A stretch of DNA of 64,000 bases. Origin: a virus. Both the position numbers and the translations under genes were made by a program. Of the stretch, positions 61,931 through 64,000 are shown in pieces (the stretch's first letter is position 1; the number at the start of each line of letters is the position of its first letter). The DNA lies in IMG/VR virus record IMGVR_UViG_3300023179_000030, positions 62,001 through 126,000 of that record; one strand, 5' to 3'. Under the pieces are notes generated by a model. That model did not search any database. It was not told the DNA's origin and saw nothing but the letters and a program-made list of their open reading frames with translations.

Positions 61931-61942
61931 GATAAATCTCCT
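61928..61942 (-). promoter_or_regulatory. Ribosome binding site AGGAG and ATT start of the DNA polymerase
   Basis: Minus strand: AGGAG (61942-61938), 7-nt spacer, ATT (61930-61928). ATC, one codon earlier, is a poorer alternative at 4 nt. Confidence 0.65.
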
Positions 61943-61946
61943 GCAA

Positions 61947-62240
61947 TTAAGTAGTTAACATTCTGATGAGACCTATGCTGTCAATCGTCACCAGTAAGCA
62001 GTAATTAGCCAACATACTAAAACTTTTACGAGTCCAAGCAGCCCAGGCATACATACAGCATCCCAGCATCCAAATTGGATATAAAATCATAAGTGGAGGA
62101 TTTGGCACTGTTAGAGACATCGCTATGGAGCAGCCAATACTAATGGCCCAGGCAAAGATCTCAATTGCAAACCTAATAGGGTGTGTGCGGTAGTCATCTT
62201 TTATCCACGACAAAACACCACGAGTGACATCCAAGATCAC
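61947..62240 (-). CDS. Small polytopic membrane protein
   Basis: A 97-residue protein with about three hydrophobic segments: IEIFAWAISIGCSIAMSL, LMILYPIWMLGCCMYAWAAW and a C-terminal YCLLVTIDSIGLI. It begins with a soluble WIKDDYRTHP stretch. The family is common in large phages; function unknown. ATGA overlap with the DsbA-like gene upstream; the polymerase follows 16 nt after its stop. Confidence 0.7.
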   Translation of the reverse strand: MILDVTRGVLSWIKDDYRTHPIRFAIEIFAWAISIGCSIAMSLTVPNPPLMILYPIWMLGCCMYAWAAWTRKSFSMLANYCLLVTIDSIGLIRMLTT

Positions 62241-62497
62241 AACGTTTTTCCAACAACTTCAAGTATGGAATTCAATTCCTCATGATCTCGATTGGTATCC
62301 CCCAAGTTTGCCTTGTGGGCAATTTTAATAGCTTTGCGTAAAATAGCCGGTTTGATTTCAAGTTCTTCTGCTATTGCCTTTATGGTATCACTGAGACCTG
62401 CGGATAAATCTTCTACTTCTCGCAAAACACTCATGCCTTCATTGACTAAATTAACTAATTTAATTTTGGCTTCGCCATTAAATGACCGTTCTGACAT
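62237..62497 (-). CDS. DsbA-like double-stranded DNA-binding protein
   Basis: An 86-residue protein resembling T4 DsbA (89 residues), which binds late promoter regions: the segments AKIKLVNLVNEGMSV, DTIKAIAEELEIKPAILRKAIKIAHK and a terminal EELNSILEVVGKTL follow its helical plan (KxxLGxxxxxFxxxxxLxHK). Similarity is moderate and judged by eye. AGGAG lies 6 nt before the ATG. It heads the transcript leading into the membrane protein and DNA polymerase. Confidence 0.6.
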   Translation of the reverse strand: MSERSFNGEAKIKLVNLVNEGMSVLREVEDLSAGLSDTIKAIAEELEIKPAILRKAIKIAHKANLGDTNRDHEELNSILEVVGKTL

Positions 62498-62541
62498 ATA
62501 TACTCCTAAATAAACAGTTTAACAGATTGAAAATGAAAAGT

Positions 62542-62559
62542 CAAACACCTTGGTGTTTG
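62542..62559 (-). terminator. Hairpin, possible terminator
   Basis: CAAACACC/GGTGTTTG with a 2-nt loop; in the minus direction it is followed by a T-rich ACTTTTCATTTTC tract. It lies between the Dps-like gene and the DsbA-like gene. Confidence 0.4.
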
Positions 62560-62565
62560 TTTTAG

Positions 62566-62590
62566 TCGAAAAAAGTGCTACCACTTTCGA
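62566..62590 (-). terminator. Terminator after the Dps-like gene
   Basis: Minus strand: AAAGTG-GTAG-CACTTT followed by three more T residues, within a longer TCGAAA/TTTCGA repeat. About 75 nt after the Dps-like stop; the intervening 62591-62663 holds no gene that I can see. Confidence 0.5.
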
Positions 62591-62663
62591 GATTCTGAGT
62601 AGCGAATTCAGCAGTCTTGAGGCAGGTAGCCGCCCACACACGGTCCTAGAGGTAGTGTGATCG

Positions 62664-63101
62664 TTATCTGGTGCTTGCCCTAAGCATCCAGCTGTGTTTT
62701 CTATGAGCGTCCATTCTATCAGCTAAAAAGTTACATAACCCATATTCTCCTGCTGACTCAGAAAGATCATAGACTAATTTAAGTATTTTGACCGTTTTGT
62801 CGCTGTCAGACAGTAATTCTTCTATCATCATTGACACTGGTGGGACTTGGGTTTCGTCCTGGATCTCAGTGAGCATGCTTAATCGTGTAAAACTGCCGGG
62901 AGTATAACTTCCCAATTTGCGAATGTTTTCGGCAAAATCGTCGATACTACCGTAGACTTCTTCATAAATTTTGCCAAATAGTTCGTGGTATTCAGCAAAG
63001 TCTGGGCCCTCCACATTCCAATGATAGAAAGCAGATTTTAAATAGAATGAAAATTCTGTAGAGAATGCAATTTTCATTGCTTTAATTAGTTCATCGTTCA
63101 T
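62664..63101 (-). CDS. Dps/ferritin-like protein
   Basis: A 145-residue four-helix protein of the Dps family. The signature HWNVEGPDFAEYHE (His27, His39), then SIDDFAENIRKLG (Asp54, Glu58) and the late DRMDAHRKHSWMLR match Dps. One ferroxidase ligand, the Asp four residues after the second His in E. coli Dps (HEMLD), is Gly43 here, so iron oxidation may be weakened. Dps binds DNA and detoxifies iron and peroxide; in a phage it could protect or condense DNA. The ATG follows the preceding stop by 4 nt. Confidence 0.82.
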   Translation of the reverse strand: MNDELIKAMKIAFSTEFSFYLKSAFYHWNVEGPDFAEYHELFGKIYEEVYGSIDDFAENIRKLGSYTPGSFTRLSMLTEIQDETQVPPVSMMIEELLSDSDKTVKILKLVYDLSESAGEYGLCNFLADRMDAHRKHSWMLRASTR

Positions 63102-63105
63102 ATAA

Positions 63106-64000
63106 TTATTTAGTCCTTGTCTTTTTGTGCTGCGCTTTAACTAAGCTGGGTTGTTTTTTTGGTATACTGCCAATGGGGCTAACTGGGCTGTCACCACCTA
63201 GTGTATTTGCTGATCCTGTATAAGCAGAGAAGTTTGCGCCTTCTTTAATAATTTTGGGGCTACCAAATGCACGATATGCGTCAATCTTTTGTTTGCTACT
63301 TGCTGTTTCTAATAAGAACCATCCATTCTGGTCCTGAGTCAGACCAAAATCTTTTGTCAATGATTCATCAGTTGTGCCTGTTACTGTATAGTATTTTTTA
63401 CCTTCTGACAGATTGCCACCCAATCCAAAATTATAAGCAGCATACTCTCGAGCTTCTTCTTCTGTTTCAAATGGGCCAGCAACTTCTGCACTACGACCAT
63501 AGTCTCGGTTTATCCATTGCATGACATCATTGGGGCTTAAATATCCCATATAAGATCCTCCCCAAGCATAAGGGGTATTACCAGCTATAGCAGTCTCACG
63601 CCATTTGCCACCTTCTTTGTTAATCATACCAATAAACCCTCCATCCTCTTCGTCCCCAATGGCAACAAAAAAGCCAATTTCTTGATGATCCTCATCCCCC
63701 TCATATTCTTCACCTATATTATCCCAATTACTGGCATTGCGGTCACGATCATAATGGTAAGCTTCCTCTACCCCTTGCTCTTTAACTTCGACAGGTTCGC
63801 TAGCTTTTCTCGCTGCTGCAACTCTTTTGGCTTTTTCTAAATCTTTTGCAGTAAAAATAACTTTGCGGCCATCAGTTAGAGTCATTTCAAATTTTTTGTC
63901 TCCATCACTAGATATGGACTTTACACTTTCTATTCCTTGACCAATTGAACTTTTTACGTTATTCCTACGATTAACCCCACTGTTCCAATTTGTCCAGACA
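63106..64000 (-). CDS. Acidic phage protein, N-terminus beyond the window
   Basis: The frame is open to the right edge, giving at least 298 codons; an ATG at 63885 lies in the middle of continuous coding sequence and need not be the start. The protein is acidic in the centre, with aromatic segments (EIGFFVAIGDEEDGGFIGMI, YAWGGSYMGYLSPNDVMQWI) and a GPFETEEEAREYAAYNFG motif like those in tail or head decoration proteins. The C-terminus is Lys-rich. Function unknown; a structural role is a guess. Confidence 0.65.
   Translation of the reverse strand, partial: VWTNWNSGVNRRNNVKSSIGQGIESVKSISSDGDKKFEMTLTDGRKVIFTAKDLEKAKRVAAARKASEPVEVKEQGVEEAYHYDRDRNASNWDNIGEEYEGDEDHQEIGFFVAIGDEEDGGFIGMINKEGGKWRETAIAGNTPYAWGGSYMGYLSPNDVMQWINRDYGRSAEVAGPFETEEEAREYAAYNFGLGGNLSEGKKYYTVTGTTDESLTKDFGLTQDQNGWFLLETASSKQKIDAYRAFGSPKIIKEGANFSAYTGSANTLGGDSPVSPIGSIPKKQPSLVKAQHKKTRTK

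Noticed and set aside
63107-63113. CTAAATA before the Dps-like gene
   Set aside because: It is the ACT AAA TAA end of the upstream gene, so coincidence is likely.
1-64000. CRISPR arrays, insertion sequences, integrase or attachment sites
   Set aside because: No regularly spaced repeats, transposase or integrase genes were seen; repeats found are short and inside the fibre gene or are hairpins.

Overview
This window is part of the genome of a T4-like myovirus, A+T-rich and probably marine. It carries the T4 baseplate set (gp48/54-, gp53-, gp5-, gp25- and gp6-like proteins), the T4 recombination and replication core (gp46, gp47, family B DNA polymerase gp43, sliding clamp gp45, flap nuclease) and the late sigma factor gp55. 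No photosynthesis or integration genes, no tRNA and no CRISPR array were seen. The host cannot be named from the sequence. Several early genes sit behind host-type TTGACA/TATAAT promoters, which points to a bacterium with an ordinary sigma70.

Layout: 1-3013 (minus) holds a truncated YGV-repeat protein and a tape-measure-like protein. 3069-4120 (plus) holds two baseplate-hub genes. 4121-4680 is an intergenic stretch full of hairpins. 4681-9464 (minus) holds a PD-(D/E)XK nuclease, gp46 in two pieces joined by a split intein, gp47 and gp55. 9568-37399 (plus) is the late structural block, including a 4335-residue virion protein, followed by a kinase-nucleotidyltransferase fusion and dCMP deaminase. 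37392-64000 (minus) is early/middle DNA: ThyA, DHFR, a string of small conserved phage genes, a VWA/MoxR pair with its own promoters and terminator, a flap nuclease, QueE, QueD, FolE, a glycosyltransferase, two oxidoreductases, DpdA, sliding clamp, DNA polymerase with a mini-intein, a DsbA-like protein and a Dps-like protein.

Themes: (1) Nucleotide supply: dCMP deaminase, ThyA and DHFR feed dTMP synthesis. FolE, QueD and QueE make a 7-deazaguanine precursor that DpdA would insert into DNA, and the adjoining sugar-type enzymes may decorate it. (2) Late transcription: clamp plus gp55, with candidate late promoters of the NATAAATA/GCTAAATA type in front of structural genes. (3) Unusual expression: three genes (DNA polymerase, gp55 and a conserved gene at 39331-40020) appear to start at ATT exactly 7 nt after AGGAG; two genes have promoters so close that their mRNA may be leaderless. 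(4) Two inteins interrupt catalytic motifs of replication proteins: a split one in the P-loop of gp46 and a continuous one in motif C of the polymerase.
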